NCBI RefSeq assembly: GCF_012516475.1
Contig: NZ_CP051217.1
Coordinates: forward strand, 1,178,001 to 1,242,000
Direction of reading: 5' to 3'
DNA from: Parasphingorhabdus halotolerans
Lineage (GTDB): Bacteria; Pseudomonadota; Alphaproteobacteria; Sphingomonadales; Sphingomonadaceae
DNA: 64,000 nucleotides
Part shown: positions 16,692-26,490 of the stretch, piece after piece
Layout: every line of letters starts with the position of its first letter
Numbering within the stretch: the stretch's first letter is position 1
Translations under genes and position numbers: made by a program
Notes under the pieces: generated by a model
Seen by the model: only the letters and a program-made list of their open reading frames with translations
Database searches by the model: none
Told to the model about the DNA's origin: nothing

Positions 16692-17453
16692 TCAACTGCG
16701 GGCTGGAAGGTTAGCGGCACGCAAAGCGGCATGGGCCTGAGCTATGCTATATTCCCCGAAGTGGAAAATCGAGGCCGCCAGCACGGCATTGGCACCGCCT
16801 TTTGTAACGCCTTCCACCAGATGATCCAGATTACCTACACCGCCACTGGCCACAACGGGAATTGTCACACTGTCTGATATGGCGCGCATCAAAGCGAGGT
16901 CATAGCCATCGCGGGTACCGTCGCGGTCCATCGAGGTAACCAGCAACTCTCCTGCCCCGAGCCTGACCATTTTATGAGCGTGTTCTAGCGCATCAATACC
17001 GGTTGGCGTGCGGCCGCCGTGGGTGAATATCTCCCAACGACCCGGCTCTACTAAACGCGCGTCGATGGATGCAACCATGCACTGGCTACCAAACCGGCTG
17101 GCTATATCACTCACAACCTCTGGGCGCGAGACCGCCGCGCTGTTCACCGCCACCTTGTCCGCGCCCGCCATAAGCAGCGCGCGCGCATCGTCCGCTGTGC
17201 GCACCCCGCCGCCCACCGTTACCGGCATGAAACAAACTTCGGCGGTGCGGCGCACAACTTCTATTATCGTGTCTCTATTTTCATGGGATGCGCCGATGTC
17301 GAGGAAGCACAGTTCATCGGCTCCAGCGGCATCATAGGCCTTGGCCTGTTCTACCGGATCGCCAGCATCCACCAGATCAACAAAATTCACGCCTTTGACC
17401 ACGCGTCCATTGGAAACATCGAGGCAGGGAATGACGCGGATACGGACGGTCAT
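16692..17453 (-). CDS. hisF: Imidazole glycerol phosphate synthase, cyclase subunit
   Basis: A 253-residue (beta/alpha)8 barrel. The catalytic Asp12 is in [18 protein letters not shown] and the second Asp near 131 in [35 protein letters not shown] and [13 protein letters not shown] are phosphate-binding loops. HisF joins HisH to convert PRFAR plus ammonia to IGP and AICAR. The start directly abuts the hisA stop. Confidence 0.97.
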   Translation of the reverse strand: MTVRIRVIPCLDVSNGRVVKGVNFVDLVDAGDPVEQAKAYDAAGADELCFLDIGASHENRDTIIEVVRRTAEVCFMPVTVGGGVRTADDARALLMAGADKVAVNSAAVSRPEVVSDIASRFGSQCMVASIDARLVEPGRWEIFTHGGRTPTGIDALEHAHKMVRLGAGELLVTSMDRDGTRDGYDLALMRAISDSVTIPVVASGGVGNLDHLVEGVTKGGANAVLAASIFHFGEYSIAQAHAALRAANLPARS

Positions 17454-18179
17454 CTATCGATTTGCCATCGCAATAGCGGTCGCCAAATCCAGCCGCCCCT
17501 CAAAAAGCGCGCGCCCGGTGATGACGCCTTCAATACCGTCTTTGGCGAACTGGCCCAATATGTGAATATCATCCAGCCCTTTAACACCGCCGCTCGCGAT
17601 GACAGGGATGTCCACGCTGCGGGCGAGATCGACGGTTGCTTCTATATTGCATCCGGTCAGCATCCCGTCGCGACCAACATCGGTGAACAGGATGGATGCC
17701 ACGCCCGCGTCTTCAAAGCGCCGTGCCAAATCTCTCACACTAACATCGGACACATCGGCCCAGCCTTCGGTCGCGACCATGCCGTCGCGGGCATCAACGG
17801 CGACAACAATGCCGCCTTCAAATTCTTTCGCCATGTCTTTGACAAATTCGGGGTCTTTGAGCGCCGCAGTGCCGATCACCAGCCGCGCTACGCCGAGTTC
17901 AAACCAGCGCGTCACTGTTTCACGGTTCCTGATCCCACCGCCCAGTTGGACATGACCGGGGAAACTCGCGATAATCGCTTCCACCGCTTCTGCGTTTTTG
18001 GGCGAGCCCGCAAAGGCGCCATCAAGATCCACCACATGAATATGTTCCGCGCCGGCCTCGGCAAATAACAAGGCCTGCGCCGCCGGGTTATCGCCATAAA
18101 CGGTCGCGCGATCCATATCGCCCTCGGCCAGCCGGACGACTTCGCCGGATTTAAGGTCGATAGCTGGGAATACGATCAT
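17454..18179 (-). CDS. hisA: ProFAR isomerase
   Basis: A 241-residue barrel homologous to HisF. The catalytic Asp8 in VFPAIDLKSGEVVRL and the Asp of FTDVGRDGML are present, with QLGGGIRNRETV and VIASGGVKGLDDI as phosphate loops. It isomerises ProFAR to PRFAR, the fourth step of histidine synthesis. A 91-base gap holding a palindrome pair separates it from hisH; no gap lies between it and hisF. Confidence 0.97.
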   Translation of the reverse strand: MIVFPAIDLKSGEVVRLAEGDMDRATVYGDNPAAQALLFAEAGAEHIHVVDLDGAFAGSPKNAEAVEAIIASFPGHVQLGGGIRNRETVTRWFELGVARLVIGTAALKDPEFVKDMAKEFEGGIVVAVDARDGMVATEGWADVSDVSVRDLARRFEDAGVASILFTDVGRDGMLTGCNIEATVDLARSVDIPVIASGGVKGLDDIHILGQFAKDGIEGVITGRALFEGRLDLATAIAMANR

Positions 18180-18189
18180 AGCGTTGATC

Positions 18190-18259
18190 CGTTCTTCCTG
18201 AGCTTGTCGAAGGACTGTTTAATGCGCACACAATGCTTCGACAGGCTCAGCACGAACGG
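18190..18259. repeat. Inverted pair of dispersed palindromes between hisH and hisA
   Basis: One copy at 18190-18215 (TTCCTGAGCTTGTCGAAGGAC) and the opposite orientation at 18235-18259 (CTTCGACAGGCTCAGCACG). They can fold into a long hairpin inside the his transcript, possibly affecting read-through from hisH into hisA and hisF. Confidence 0.85.
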
Positions 18260-18270
18260 CCTATTGTTAA

Positions 18271-18891
18271 TCATGGTTTCCACTCCAGAAAGCGCTTGAG
18301 AAACGCCAGACCATAGGCCTGGCTTTTCTCGGGATGAAATTGCACGCCGACAATATTATCGAGGCCGACAGCAGAAACCAGGGGCATTCCGTGAGTCGTA
18401 GTTGCCAGTACTTCTGAACTATCAGCCGCTCGAAAATGATAACCATGGAGATAATAGGCTTCACCGGGTTCAATCAGCGGATGATCGGTTTGCGGTGTGA
18501 CATCATTCCAGCCCATATGCGGGATTTTGATATCGGCCGAGGAAGCCTCCATCTTCTCCACAATTCCCGATATCCAGCCCAGCCCTTTGTGCTCGCCAAA
18601 CTCAATGCCGTTGTCAGCCAGCAACTGCATGCCGACGCAAATCCCGAGAAACGGCGCGCCTTGTTTGAGAACCCGCTGCTCCAACGCTGCAATCATGCCG
18701 TCAATCCCGGCCAGCGCATCGCGGCACGCCCCAAAAGCGCCCACACCCGGCAAGACAATGCGGTCAGTCTTGGCCACCACCTCGGGATCAGCTGTGACCT
18801 CAACGCCATGCGCCCCTGCCGCTTGCAAGGCATTGTGAACGCTATGAAGATTGCCGGCGCCAAAATCGATCAGCGCGATAGTCTCAGCCAC
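18271..18891 (-). CDS. hisH: Imidazole glycerol phosphate synthase, glutaminase subunit
   Basis: A 206-residue class I glutamine amidotransferase when started at the GTG at 18891 ([18 protein letters not shown]), which overlaps the hisB stop by 8 bases with AAAGG upstream; an ATG ten codons earlier would overlap hisB by 38 bases. LPGVGAFG, the nucleophile Cys85 in [11 protein letters not shown] and the His/Glu of [10 protein letters not shown] form the glutaminase site. It feeds ammonia to HisF. Confidence 0.95.
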   Translation of the reverse strand: MAETIALIDFGAGNLHSVHNALQAAGAHGVEVTADPEVVAKTDRIVLPGVGAFGACRDALAGIDGMIAALEQRVLKQGAPFLGICVGMQLLADNGIEFGEHKGLGWISGIVEKMEASSADIKIPHMGWNDVTPQTDHPLIEPGEAYYLHGYHFRAADSSEVLATTTHGMPLVSAVGLDNIVGVQFHPEKSQAYGLAFLKRFLEWKP

Positions 18892-19477
18892 CAAGCTGGC
18901 CCTTTGTCGAAGGAATAGCATCGCCCTTGCGTGGATCGCGCTCTACCGCTTGTCGCATCGCACGGGCGAAGCCTTTGAATATGCTTTCGGCAATATGATG
19001 GTTATTCTCGCCGTAAAGCAGCTCGATATGCAGGGTTATTCCGGCGGCGTCCGCGACGCTGTGAAACCAGTGTTTGAAAAGCTCAGTGTCCATCTCGCCA
19101 AGACGTTCCTGCGTGAAGCCAGCCTTCCAGACCATCCATGGCCGTCCGGAAATATCCAGCGCCACCCGGCTCAGCGTTTCGTCCATGGGCGAGTACGCAT
19201 TGCCATATCGGGTGATTCCCGCCTTGTCACCAAGGGCCTGCAAAATCGCCTGCCCTACCGCGATAGCGCTATCTTCGGTCGTGTGATGCTGGTCCACGTG
19301 CAGATCGCCCTTGATCCGCAATTTCAAGTCAATCAGCGAATGACGCGAAAATTGTTCGATCATATGGTCGAGAAATCCAATGCCGGTGGACACGTCATAT
19401 TGTCCTGTTCCGTCCAGATTCAACGCGACGAAAATTTCGGTTTCCTTGGTGTTTCGCTCTATTGTCGCCGTTCTCAT
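18884..19477 (-). CDS. hisB: Imidazoleglycerol-phosphate dehydratase
   Basis: A 197-residue monofunctional HisB, normal length. Metal-binding signatures are visible: [17 protein letters not shown] and [20 protein letters not shown] in the first half and [25 protein letters not shown] in the second. It dehydrates IGP to imidazole acetol phosphate. First gene of the visible his cluster; divergent from sspB. Confidence 0.97.
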   Translation of the reverse strand: MRTATIERNTKETEIFVALNLDGTGQYDVSTGIGFLDHMIEQFSRHSLIDLKLRIKGDLHVDQHHTTEDSAIAVGQAILQALGDKAGITRYGNAYSPMDETLSRVALDISGRPWMVWKAGFTQERLGEMDTELFKHWFHSVADAAGITLHIELLYGENNHHIAESIFKGFARAMRQAVERDPRKGDAIPSTKGQLGG

Positions 19478-19589
19478 GGTGCTTGCCTATAATGGCTAGA
19501 AGTTTTCAGGCAAGAATTTCGCGGTGGCTCGGCGCAAAAAAGCATGAAACGCTCTTGACCAACCCCGCACATGCCGCCACCAAGTGCAT

Positions 19590-20087
19590 ATGACTGATAG
19601 CGCGCCCGACAGCCTGATTCCTTATGATGAGATTGTGCAGGAGGCCCTGCGCGCCGTTGTTGGCCGGGTCATCGGCGAGGTCGAGAAAGACGGGCTCCCC
19701 GGAGAGCATCATTTTTATATCACGTTCAAAACCCGCGCACCGGGTGTTGAAATACCCGATCATCTGATCGCCAAATTTCCCGATGAAATGACGATTGTCA
19801 TCCAGAATCGCTATTGGGATCTGAGAGTAAATGGCGATCGCTTTGAGGTAGGGCTGAGCTTCAACCAGATTAGTTCGATGCTGCATATCCCGTTTGCCGC
19901 GATCACATCCTTTGTCGATCCCGCCGTCGATTTCGCGCTCCAATTTCATGTTGAGGAAGTGGAAGACGACATGGATGGGCATGAGCCTGCAGAAAATGAT
20001 GCCGATGCTGATTCCAGTGCCAGCGAAATAGAAATTGTCGACGATGGCTCCAATGTTGTTACCGTGGATTTCGGCAAGAAGAAGTAG
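19590..20087 (+). CDS. SspB-like ClpXP adaptor
   Basis: A 165-residue member of the alphaproteobacterial SspB family. The conserved core HHFYITFKTRAPGVEIPDHLIAKFPDEMTIVIQNRYWDL and FEVGLSFNQISSMLHIPFAAITSFVDPAVDFALQF is present. An acidic linker follows, ending in VVTVDFGKKK, the short tail that docks on ClpX. SspB brings ssrA-tagged and other substrates to ClpXP. ATG at 19590 is preferred to a GTG two codons earlier. Confidence 0.92.
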   Translation: MTDSAPDSLIPYDEIVQEALRAVVGRVIGEVEKDGLPGEHHFYITFKTRAPGVEIPDHLIAKFPDEMTIVIQNRYWDLRVNGDRFEVGLSFNQISSMLHIPFAAITSFVDPAVDFALQFHVEEVEDDMDGHEPAENDADADSSASEIEIVDDGSNVVTVDFGKKK

Positions 20088-20152
20088 ATATACACCGCTG
20101 TTAATCCTTAAATCGTTTGGGGATTCCGTGACTCAATCCATTTATCCCGCAA

Positions 20153-20183
20153 GATGCGGAAACAAGTTCAGCATGACGAACGG
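20153..20183. repeat. Dispersed palindrome copy (ATGCTGAACTTGTTTCAGCAT family)
   Basis: GATGCGGAAACAAGTTCAGC followed by ATGACGAACGG, immediately upstream of fumC. Same family as 34463, 36924 and 56221. Confidence 0.75.
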
Positions 20184-20206
20184 CTTTTTGCTGCTATTGT
20201 ATAGAT

Positions 20207-21601
20207 ATGACCAAAACCCGCACAGAAGCAGATTCGCTTGGCAATATCGAAGTGCCTGCCGAGGCCTATTGGGGGGCGCAAACCCAGCGAAGCATCGATA
20301 ATTTTCCCTTCCCCCGCCAAGAACGGATGCCAATCCGGTTGATCCATGCGCTGGCGACGGTGAAACAGGCAGCAGCAAGGGTGAACGGCATCCACGGTCT
20401 TGAGGCCGAAATTTCCGCCGCGATAGAAAAAGCCTCAAAAGCAGTGCGTTCTGGGGAATATGACAACCAGTTTCCGCTCACCATCTGGCAAACAGGCTCC
20501 GGCACCCAGACCAATATGAACGTGAACGAGGTGATTGCCGGGATCGCCAACGAGTCCATTTACGGAACGCGCGGCGGCAAATATCCGGTGCATCCCAACG
20601 ACCACGTCAATCGTGGACAATCCTCCAACGACAGTTTTCCGACCGCAATGCATGTCGCGTCGGCCCTGGCGCTGGAGGTCGAACTATTTCCTGCACTCGA
20701 GCAGCTCCATGATGCGCTGGCTGAAAAGGCCCAAGCCTGGAAATCTATTGTGAAAATCGGACGAACGCATTTGCAGGATGCCACGCCGCTGACACTCGGG
20801 CAGGAATTCTCCGGCTATACAGCACAACTTGTAGCCAATCGGGATCGTATTGAAGCGGTGTTACCGCGCCTGCATCAGCTGGCCCAAGGCGGCACCGCCG
20901 TCGGTACCGGTCTCAATGCACCGGAAAATTTTGGCGAGCATATTGCCCGGGAAATCTCGAAAATAACCGGGCTTAAGTTCACTTCCGCACCCAATAAATT
21001 TGCCGAACTGGCTGCCCATGACACAATGGTTGAACTCTCCGGCGCGCTCAGCACGCTGGCTGTATCGCTCACCAAAATTGCCAATGATATCCGCCTGCTC
21101 GGCTCCGGTCCGCGCTCTGGTCTTGGCGAACTGTCGCTGCCCGCGAATGAACCGGGTAGCTCGATCATGCCCGGCAAGGTCAATCCCACGCAGTGCGAGA
21201 TGCTGACGATGGTCGCGGCCCAGATGATCGGCAACCACCAGGCGGTGACCGTTGGCGGTTTGCAGGGCCATCTGGAGCTCAACGTCTTCAAACCATTAAT
21301 CGGTGCCAATGTGTTGCGGTCGATCGAAATTGCATCCATCGGTATGTCCAGTTTCGCGACACGGTGCGTTGACGGGCTGGAACCGAATGAGCAGCGTATC
21401 GGGCATCTGGTTGATAACTCGCTTATGCTGATAACCGCCCTCGCCCCGATCATCGGTTATGACAAATCTTCGAAAATCGCCAAACATGCACATGACAAGG
21501 GCATAACGCTAAAGGCCGCCGCACTCGAACTGGGGCTTGTTGATGAAGCGACGTATAACAAATATGTGCGACCCGAAGCGATGACCGGCCCGAGAACATG
21601 A
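20207..21601 (+). CDS. fumC: Fumarate hydratase, class II
   Basis: A 464-residue class II fumarase of normal length. The superfamily signature GSSIMPGKVNPTQ lies near residues 317-329 with the catalytic Ser; GSGTQTNMNVNEV, HPNDHVNRGQSSND and RTHLQDATPLTLGQEFSGY are the other active-site blocks. It interconverts fumarate and malate in the TCA cycle without iron. A palindromic repeat lies within 25 bases of its start, so the promoter must be further upstream or within sspB. Confidence 0.97.
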   Translation: MTKTRTEADSLGNIEVPAEAYWGAQTQRSIDNFPFPRQERMPIRLIHALATVKQAAARVNGIHGLEAEISAAIEKASKAVRSGEYDNQFPLTIWQTGSGTQTNMNVNEVIAGIANESIYGTRGGKYPVHPNDHVNRGQSSNDSFPTAMHVASALALEVELFPALEQLHDALAEKAQAWKSIVKIGRTHLQDATPLTLGQEFSGYTAQLVANRDRIEAVLPRLHQLAQGGTAVGTGLNAPENFGEHIAREISKITGLKFTSAPNKFAELAAHDTMVELSGALSTLAVSLTKIANDIRLLGSGPRSGLGELSLPANEPGSSIMPGKVNPTQCEMLTMVAAQMIGNHQAVTVGGLQGHLELNVFKPLIGANVLRSIEIASIGMSSFATRCVDGLEPNEQRIGHLVDNSLMLITALAPIIGYDKSSKIAKHAHDKGITLKAAALELGLVDEATYNKYVRPEAMTGPRT

Positions 21602-21631
21602 CCAAAGAGTCCAGTAATAGCGAGTGACGAC

Positions 21632-22546
21632 ATGAACAGCCAGCTCGATAAAACCATAGACAAGTCGTTCGACACCGCCAGCGTGCTGACCCGTCAGTTG
21701 TGGAAAATCTGGGAAAGTCTGGTCGAAATGGTTCCTGGGATGATCATCGCGTTGATGGTCCTTCTGGTCACATGGCTCATCGCCAGCTCTGCGACACGGA
21801 TAGCGGACTGGATCACCAAAAAACAGGAATTGAGACCATCACTCCGCGCGCTGATCGATACTCTGATACGGATCGGAATCTGGATTTTTGGATTATTGGT
21901 GGCGCTGACCATCCTGTTACCGGGGCTAACCCCAACGGGACTGGTAACCGGTTTGGGCCTGGGTACGGTTGCCATCGGCTTCGCTTTTCAGGATTTCTTC
22001 GAAAATTTCCTCGCCGGTATCTTCATCATGGCCCGCAAGAAAATGCGGATCGGCGATTATATCAAGGCGGGCGATATTGAGGGCACAGTCGAAATGATCC
22101 GCCTCCGTGACACCCATATCCGTAAATTGTCACGCGAACTGCTAATTGTCCCAAACACTCATATGTTTAAAAATACGCTTGAAATCCTGACCGACGAGAC
22201 GACACGACGGCATGAGATCGTGACCGGTGTTGCGTATGACACCGACCTGGAGAAGGCCCGGGTGGTTATAAAAGAAGCAGTCAAAGGCGCGGACGGCGTG
22301 GACAAAAGCCGCCCCGTCGATGTTCTGGCCACAGAATTTAACAATAGTTCAATCGATTTTACCGTTCGCTGGTGGTCCGGCAGCGGCGTACCCGATATGC
22401 TCGACAGTCGCGATTCAGTCGTGCGGAGAATCAAGCAATCCCTGAACGATGCCAATATCGAGATTCCGTTTCCTTATGTCACCGTTACGTTCAAGGACGG
22501 GGTACCGCTGGTTGACAAGAGAGATTTGGATCAGCAGGTCGAATAA
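21632..22546 (+). CDS. MscS-family mechanosensitive channel (first of a tandem pair)
   Basis: A 304-residue small-conductance mechanosensitive channel protein. Two or three N-terminal membrane helices (MVPGMIIALMVLLVTWLIA, TLIRIGIWIFGLLVALTILLPG) lead to the pore helix and beta domain: GLGTVAIGFAFQDFFENFLAGIFIMARKKMRIGDYI, the MscS signature. The cytoplasmic vestibule with HMFKNTLEILTDE and a C-terminal alpha/beta domain follow. It opens on hypo-osmotic shock. A close paralog follows after 98 bases. Confidence 0.95.
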   Translation: MNSQLDKTIDKSFDTASVLTRQLWKIWESLVEMVPGMIIALMVLLVTWLIASSATRIADWITKKQELRPSLRALIDTLIRIGIWIFGLLVALTILLPGLTPTGLVTGLGLGTVAIGFAFQDFFENFLAGIFIMARKKMRIGDYIKAGDIEGTVEMIRLRDTHIRKLSRELLIVPNTHMFKNTLEILTDETTRRHEIVTGVAYDTDLEKARVVIKEAVKGADGVDKSRPVDVLATEFNNSSIDFTVRWWSGSGVPDMLDSRDSVVRRIKQSLNDANIEIPFPYVTVTFKDGVPLVDKRDLDQQVE

Positions 22547-22644
22547 GCCGGACAAGTCGACCGGGCAAATTCTCGCCCGCTTCGCAACCAAAAAGTCGCT
22601 GATGAGTTAGGCGGTAGATATATTCGGGTAAAACGGGAGCAACA

Positions 22645-23562
22645 ATGTCAAATAGCGGTGCAGGAGCTGAAGTAACAGAAAAACTAGCGGACAAGACAAG
22701 GGGGTCGGTAGAAATCCTGACAGGACAACTGGCCGATATGTGGGAAGCGCTGGTATCGATGGTCCCCGGCATGCTGATTGCCTTGATCGTCCTGATCCTC
22801 ACGTGGATTATTTCCAAATTCGCCATCAAAATTACCGACCAGATAACCAAATCGGCCAGCATGCGCCCATCATTGCGCGAATTGATCGAAACTCTGGTGC
22901 GCATTGCTATCTGGGTCATCGGCCTGATGATTGCGCTGACTATCCTTATGCCAGGTCTCACACCTGCCAGTCTTATTGCCGGTCTGGGCTTTGGCGCGGT
23001 TGCGATCGGCTTTGCCTTTCAGGATATTTTCGAAAATTTCATGGCGGGCATATTGATCATGCTGCGCGAGAAAATGCGGATTGGTGATTATATTGAATGC
23101 GAAGGAACCGAAGGCGTAGTCGAACATATTGCGTTGCGCGAAACCCATATTCGCAAACCCAATAAAGAGCTGACTATCGTTCCAAATTCGATCCTGTTCA
23201 AAAACCCGGTCAAAATTCTGACCGATGTTGAAAAGCGCAGACATGACGTGGTGTGCGGCGTTTCCTATGACACCGATCTGGAGGAGGCGCGCGAAGTGAT
23301 TTTAAATGCGGTTAAATCGGCAGACGGGGTAGATGTTGCAGAAGGCATTGATGTGTTCGCCTGCGAATTTAATTCCAGCTCGGTCGATTTTAATATCCGC
23401 TGGTGGTCTGGCTCGAAACCGCGCGCCATGCACGAAAGCCGGGATACGGTTATTCGATCCGTCAAGCGCGCTCTGGATGATGCCGGCATTGAAATTCCAT
23501 TCCCTTATGTTACCCATACGTTCAAGGAACCTGTTCCGATTGCTGAAAAAGAGGAAAGCTGA
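22645..23562 (+). CDS. MscS-family mechanosensitive channel (second of a tandem pair)
   Basis: A 305-residue paralog of the preceding protein with the same layout: MVPGMLIALIVLILTWIISKF, TLVRIAIWVIGLMIALTILMPG, GLGFGAVAIGFAFQDIFENFMAGILIML, then NSILFKNPVKILTD and WWSGSKP. The similarity extends to both termini, pointing to a local duplication. Start 22645 follows AAACGGGAGCAAC. A small gene starts immediately after its stop. Confidence 0.95.
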   Translation: MSNSGAGAEVTEKLADKTRGSVEILTGQLADMWEALVSMVPGMLIALIVLILTWIISKFAIKITDQITKSASMRPSLRELIETLVRIAIWVIGLMIALTILMPGLTPASLIAGLGFGAVAIGFAFQDIFENFMAGILIMLREKMRIGDYIECEGTEGVVEHIALRETHIRKPNKELTIVPNSILFKNPVKILTDVEKRRHDVVCGVSYDTDLEEAREVILNAVKSADGVDVAEGIDVFACEFNSSSVDFNIRWWSGSKPRAMHESRDTVIRSVKRALDDAGIEIPFPYVTHTFKEPVPIAEKEES

Positions 23563-23829
23563 ATGACTTTGCTAAGAAACCTCGCCACCGCCGTTGTCGG
23601 CAACGCAGCGCGCAAGCGCGGCAAAGGCAACGGAATAATGGGTTTTGGTCTGGGCGTGATCGCAACTCGCATTGCAACGCGGTCCCTTCCCGGTGCGATG
23701 CTAGTCGGCGGCGCGATGATTGCCAAGGCGCTCTATGACCGCTCCAGGGACGAGGAAGAGCTTCCCGCATCAGATCAGGTGATTGATGTGGAACCCACGC
23801 CGGCAAAGAAAAAAGCGAAAGCGCCGTGA
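23563..23829 (+). CDS. Small hypothetical protein coupled to MscS
   Basis: An 88-residue protein starting on the base after the MscS stop, so almost certainly cotranslated. The N half is basic with Gly-rich hydrophobic patches (IMGFGLGVIATRIATRSLPGAMLVGGAMIAKALY, about residues 25-58), the C half acidic then Lys-rich (PTPAKKKAKAP). Possibly membrane associated. I recognise no family; a role linked to the channels is inference from position. Confidence 0.65.
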   Translation: MTLLRNLATAVVGNAARKRGKGNGIMGFGLGVIATRIATRSLPGAMLVGGAMIAKALYDRSRDEEELPASDQVIDVEPTPAKKKAKAP

Positions 23830-23931
23830 TCGCAGACAAATTGCTGCCGACTAACAATTGCAATATTGATTGCCACTGACATTGCTGTAAGCTTCTAGCA
23901 GATCGCCAAAACGGCGACGCAGGAGAGTATT

Positions 23932-25221
23932 TTGGAAGCTGTAACATCCGCGCCAGTATCCCCACGAAAATTCTATGGCTGGAACAATGCCGCGCTGATT
24001 TTCTTCATCCAGTTCGCTGCATCCGGATTCGTGTTTTTCGCCTATTCGGTAATTTTCCCGGAAATGGTCTCAACTATGAACTGGAACCGGGGAGACGCAT
24101 CGATTGCGCATAGTCTCGGTTTCGTGATGCTTGGGCTCAGCTACCCTGTGACGGCTTGGTTGATTGGTAAAAGAGGGGTGCGGTTTACATTCACGCTCGG
24201 CCTTTCGGTTATGCTTGTCGGCTTGCTCATGGTGACTTTTCTGGTCAGCGAAGTCTGGCATTGGACGATGGTCTGGGGTCTGGTGATGGGTGTATCATTT
24301 GGTCTGACCGGGCCAATTTGCGGACATACACTGATCATCAACTGGTTCAACATCCGGCGCGCCACGGTGCTTGGCATAATAGTGACCGGCAGCGCTGTCG
24401 GCGGATTTGTTGCACAACCACTCATAGCCCGCGTTATGGCTCATTTTGGCAGCTGGCAGTCCGGATGGATGACCAGCATGATCGCGCTGGTCGGCGCGCT
24501 GGTCATTGCACAGTTTCTGATCAACAAACCGGAAGACATCGCCCAACATCCTGACGGAATCGATCCCCGTAGTCAGCAAGGGTTGGACAGCAGAAATGCC
24601 AAGCCGCGCACTTATCGCAGCGCTCAGGACTGGACGCTTCGTCAGGTCTTCAAAACACGATCGATTTTTCTGATGATGCTGATCGCAGTAACCTATCTGG
24701 CTGTTGGGACATTTCTGCTGACCCACGGCGCACTGCATCTCTCCGACATCGGTATTTCTTCGCTCGATACCGCAACGCTGGTCGGCATTTTCATCTTCGG
24801 TAGCGGAGCAGGGCGGATTCCGGCGGGTATGCTCGGTGACCGGATCGAGTTGCGCTGGTTGATTGCCGCGATCATGGGCATGATGCTTATCGGCTTTGTA
24901 ACATTTGGGGCATCGACAAGCTTTCCGATGCTGGCGATTTCCGGCTTTATCACCGGCTGCTGCTATGGCGGAAAATTTGCACTCGCTCCGGCTATGATCA
25001 GCAATTACTTTGGCGAAAAAAGCTTTCCGATGATCAACTCGGTCTACGCTCCGTTGTTGCTCCCCTTTGTCGCTATGGCACCGGCAGGCGCCGGATATTT
25101 ATTTGAAGCCTATGGCAATTATGATCTGGCATTTCTGATCGGGTCAGTGCTGATTGGGCTATCGACATTAGCGGCCGCGGCGCTCAAGCCGCCAGTCTTC
25201 AAACCGGATCCTGCTGGCTAA
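23932..25221 (+). CDS. MFS transporter (monocarboxylate/OFA-like)
   Basis: A 429-residue major facilitator with about twelve membrane segments. WNRGDASIAHSLGFVMLGLSYPVTAWLIGKRGVRFTF and, in the second half, GSGAGRIPAGMLGDRIELRW match the MFS loop-2/3 and loop-8/9 motifs. The layout resembles MCT/oxalate-formate-type carriers. The start is a TTG at 23932 preceded by AGGAGAGTATT. Substrate unknown. Its 3' end overlaps the convergent permease gene by 4 bases. Confidence 0.88.
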   Translation: MEAVTSAPVSPRKFYGWNNAALIFFIQFAASGFVFFAYSVIFPEMVSTMNWNRGDASIAHSLGFVMLGLSYPVTAWLIGKRGVRFTFTLGLSVMLVGLLMVTFLVSEVWHWTMVWGLVMGVSFGLTGPICGHTLIINWFNIRRATVLGIIVTGSAVGGFVAQPLIARVMAHFGSWQSGWMTSMIALVGALVIAQFLINKPEDIAQHPDGIDPRSQQGLDSRNAKPRTYRSAQDWTLRQVFKTRSIFLMMLIAVTYLAVGTFLLTHGALHLSDIGISSLDTATLVGIFIFGSGAGRIPAGMLGDRIELRWLIAAIMGMMLIGFVTFGASTSFPMLAISGFITGCCYGGKFALAPAMISNYFGEKSFPMINSVYAPLLLPFVAMAPAGAGYLFEAYGNYDLAFLIGSVLIGLSTLAAAALKPPVFKPDPAG

Positions 25222-26336
25222 ACATTCCCGTCAGCAGAGAGCAGCGCGGCAATTGGGCGAGTGGTCTCGCGCCGGGCCAGCACGATCATCAATATAGTGG
25301 TGAAAGGCACAGCCAGTATCGCGCCGGGAATACCCCATAGAGACGCCCATATCGCCAGGGATATCAGCACCACCATCGGGCTCAGATTAACCGACTTGCT
25401 AAGCATACGCGGTTCCACAACATTACCAATGATCATTTGCGCTGCGGTCAGCAGGCCGGTTGCGATCAGAGGCGTAGTCAGCGTTCCGAATTGGGCGACG
25501 GCGAAAAGCGCCGGGAAGGCAACGCCAACAATTGAGCCGATATAGGGGATATAATTTAGCAGACCGATGATGATCGCCCACAGCACCGCATATTCCACAC
25601 CCATGATCACCAAAATGATCCAGCAGACCACGCCGAGCATGATATTGATCAATGTTTTGGTTGCCAGATAACTGCCGATATCATGGTTGATTCGCGTGAA
25701 CATATTCAGCGTGTCAGTCGATGCCATATCATTGCCAAACGCCCGGCGAACTTTTTCGGGGAAGCCGGTAATTTCACTGAGCATAAACGAAGCATAAAGG
25801 ATCGTGATAAACACAAAGCCGCCGAAAGAAGTGATCGATGACAAAGCCGTTTGCGCGATCGAGGCAATATCAATCTCGGTGAAGAAACTATTGGCAAATT
25901 CGCTGACCGCTTTGCCAACGGCTTCACTGCCGCGGTCGAAGATTTCTGAAGGCGAAGCCATAAGTTCAGCGGCCCGTATTTTTGGTTCGGTTGCCGTGGC
26001 TGAAACCGGAAACCAGCTTGCGAACAGGTTTTCCAGATTGCGCTGATAGAGCGGTAAAGAGGGTACCAGATTTTGCAGGCTGGCGACGAGCATGCGGGTC
26101 ATGGCAAAAAGCACCATCAAAAAGCCAATCAGCGCCAATGTCGCGCGCAGCCAGATCGGCGTTCGGCCCAGTCCCGGTAAACGGGCCACAGCCGCGCTGG
26201 CAGCATATAATATCTGAAGCAGAATCACTGCCGTTACAATCGGGAGGATGATATCCTTTCCGACATAGAACAGCCAGCCGATCATGATAGTCAGGCCGAC
26301 TGAAAAAAATATCGTGCTGACGCGGGTCGTGACCAT
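25218..26336 (-). CDS. AI-2E family transporter (PerM-like)
   Basis: A 372-residue polytopic protein of the AI-2 exporter/PerM superfamily. Paired helices at the N terminus (IFFSVGLTIMIGWLFYVGKDIILPIVTAVILL), a soluble middle and the conserved C-terminal block YAVLWAIIIGLLNYIPYIGSIVG...LLTAAQMIIGNVVEPRMLSKSVNLSPMVVLISLAIWASLWGIPGAILAVPFTTIL are seen. Members move diverse small molecules or ions (AI-2, Na+/H+); function here is open. Convergent with the MFS gene. Confidence 0.9.
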   Translation of the reverse strand: MVTTRVSTIFFSVGLTIMIGWLFYVGKDIILPIVTAVILLQILYAASAAVARLPGLGRTPIWLRATLALIGFLMVLFAMTRMLVASLQNLVPSLPLYQRNLENLFASWFPVSATATEPKIRAAELMASPSEIFDRGSEAVGKAVSEFANSFFTEIDIASIAQTALSSITSFGGFVFITILYASFMLSEITGFPEKVRRAFGNDMASTDTLNMFTRINHDIGSYLATKTLINIMLGVVCWIILVIMGVEYAVLWAIIIGLLNYIPYIGSIVGVAFPALFAVAQFGTLTTPLIATGLLTAAQMIIGNVVEPRMLSKSVNLSPMVVLISLAIWASLWGIPGAILAVPFTTILMIVLARRETTRPIAALLSADGNV

Positions 26337-26490
26337 CGGACCGGATTATTCCCTTTCACAGCAGGATTGCTATGCTGCGTTCCTGATAATGACAAACCGC
26401 GCCAGTGTCATCAGTTGGTTTAGGCCATAAAGACAAGGTGGTAGTGACAAGCATCTTGACGCACTGCGCCGTTCTCGGCCAATAGCCGCT

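Noticed and set aside
17283-18068. A 261-residue plus-strand frame across hisF/hisA
   Set aside because: Antisense shadow; hisF and hisA are unambiguous.
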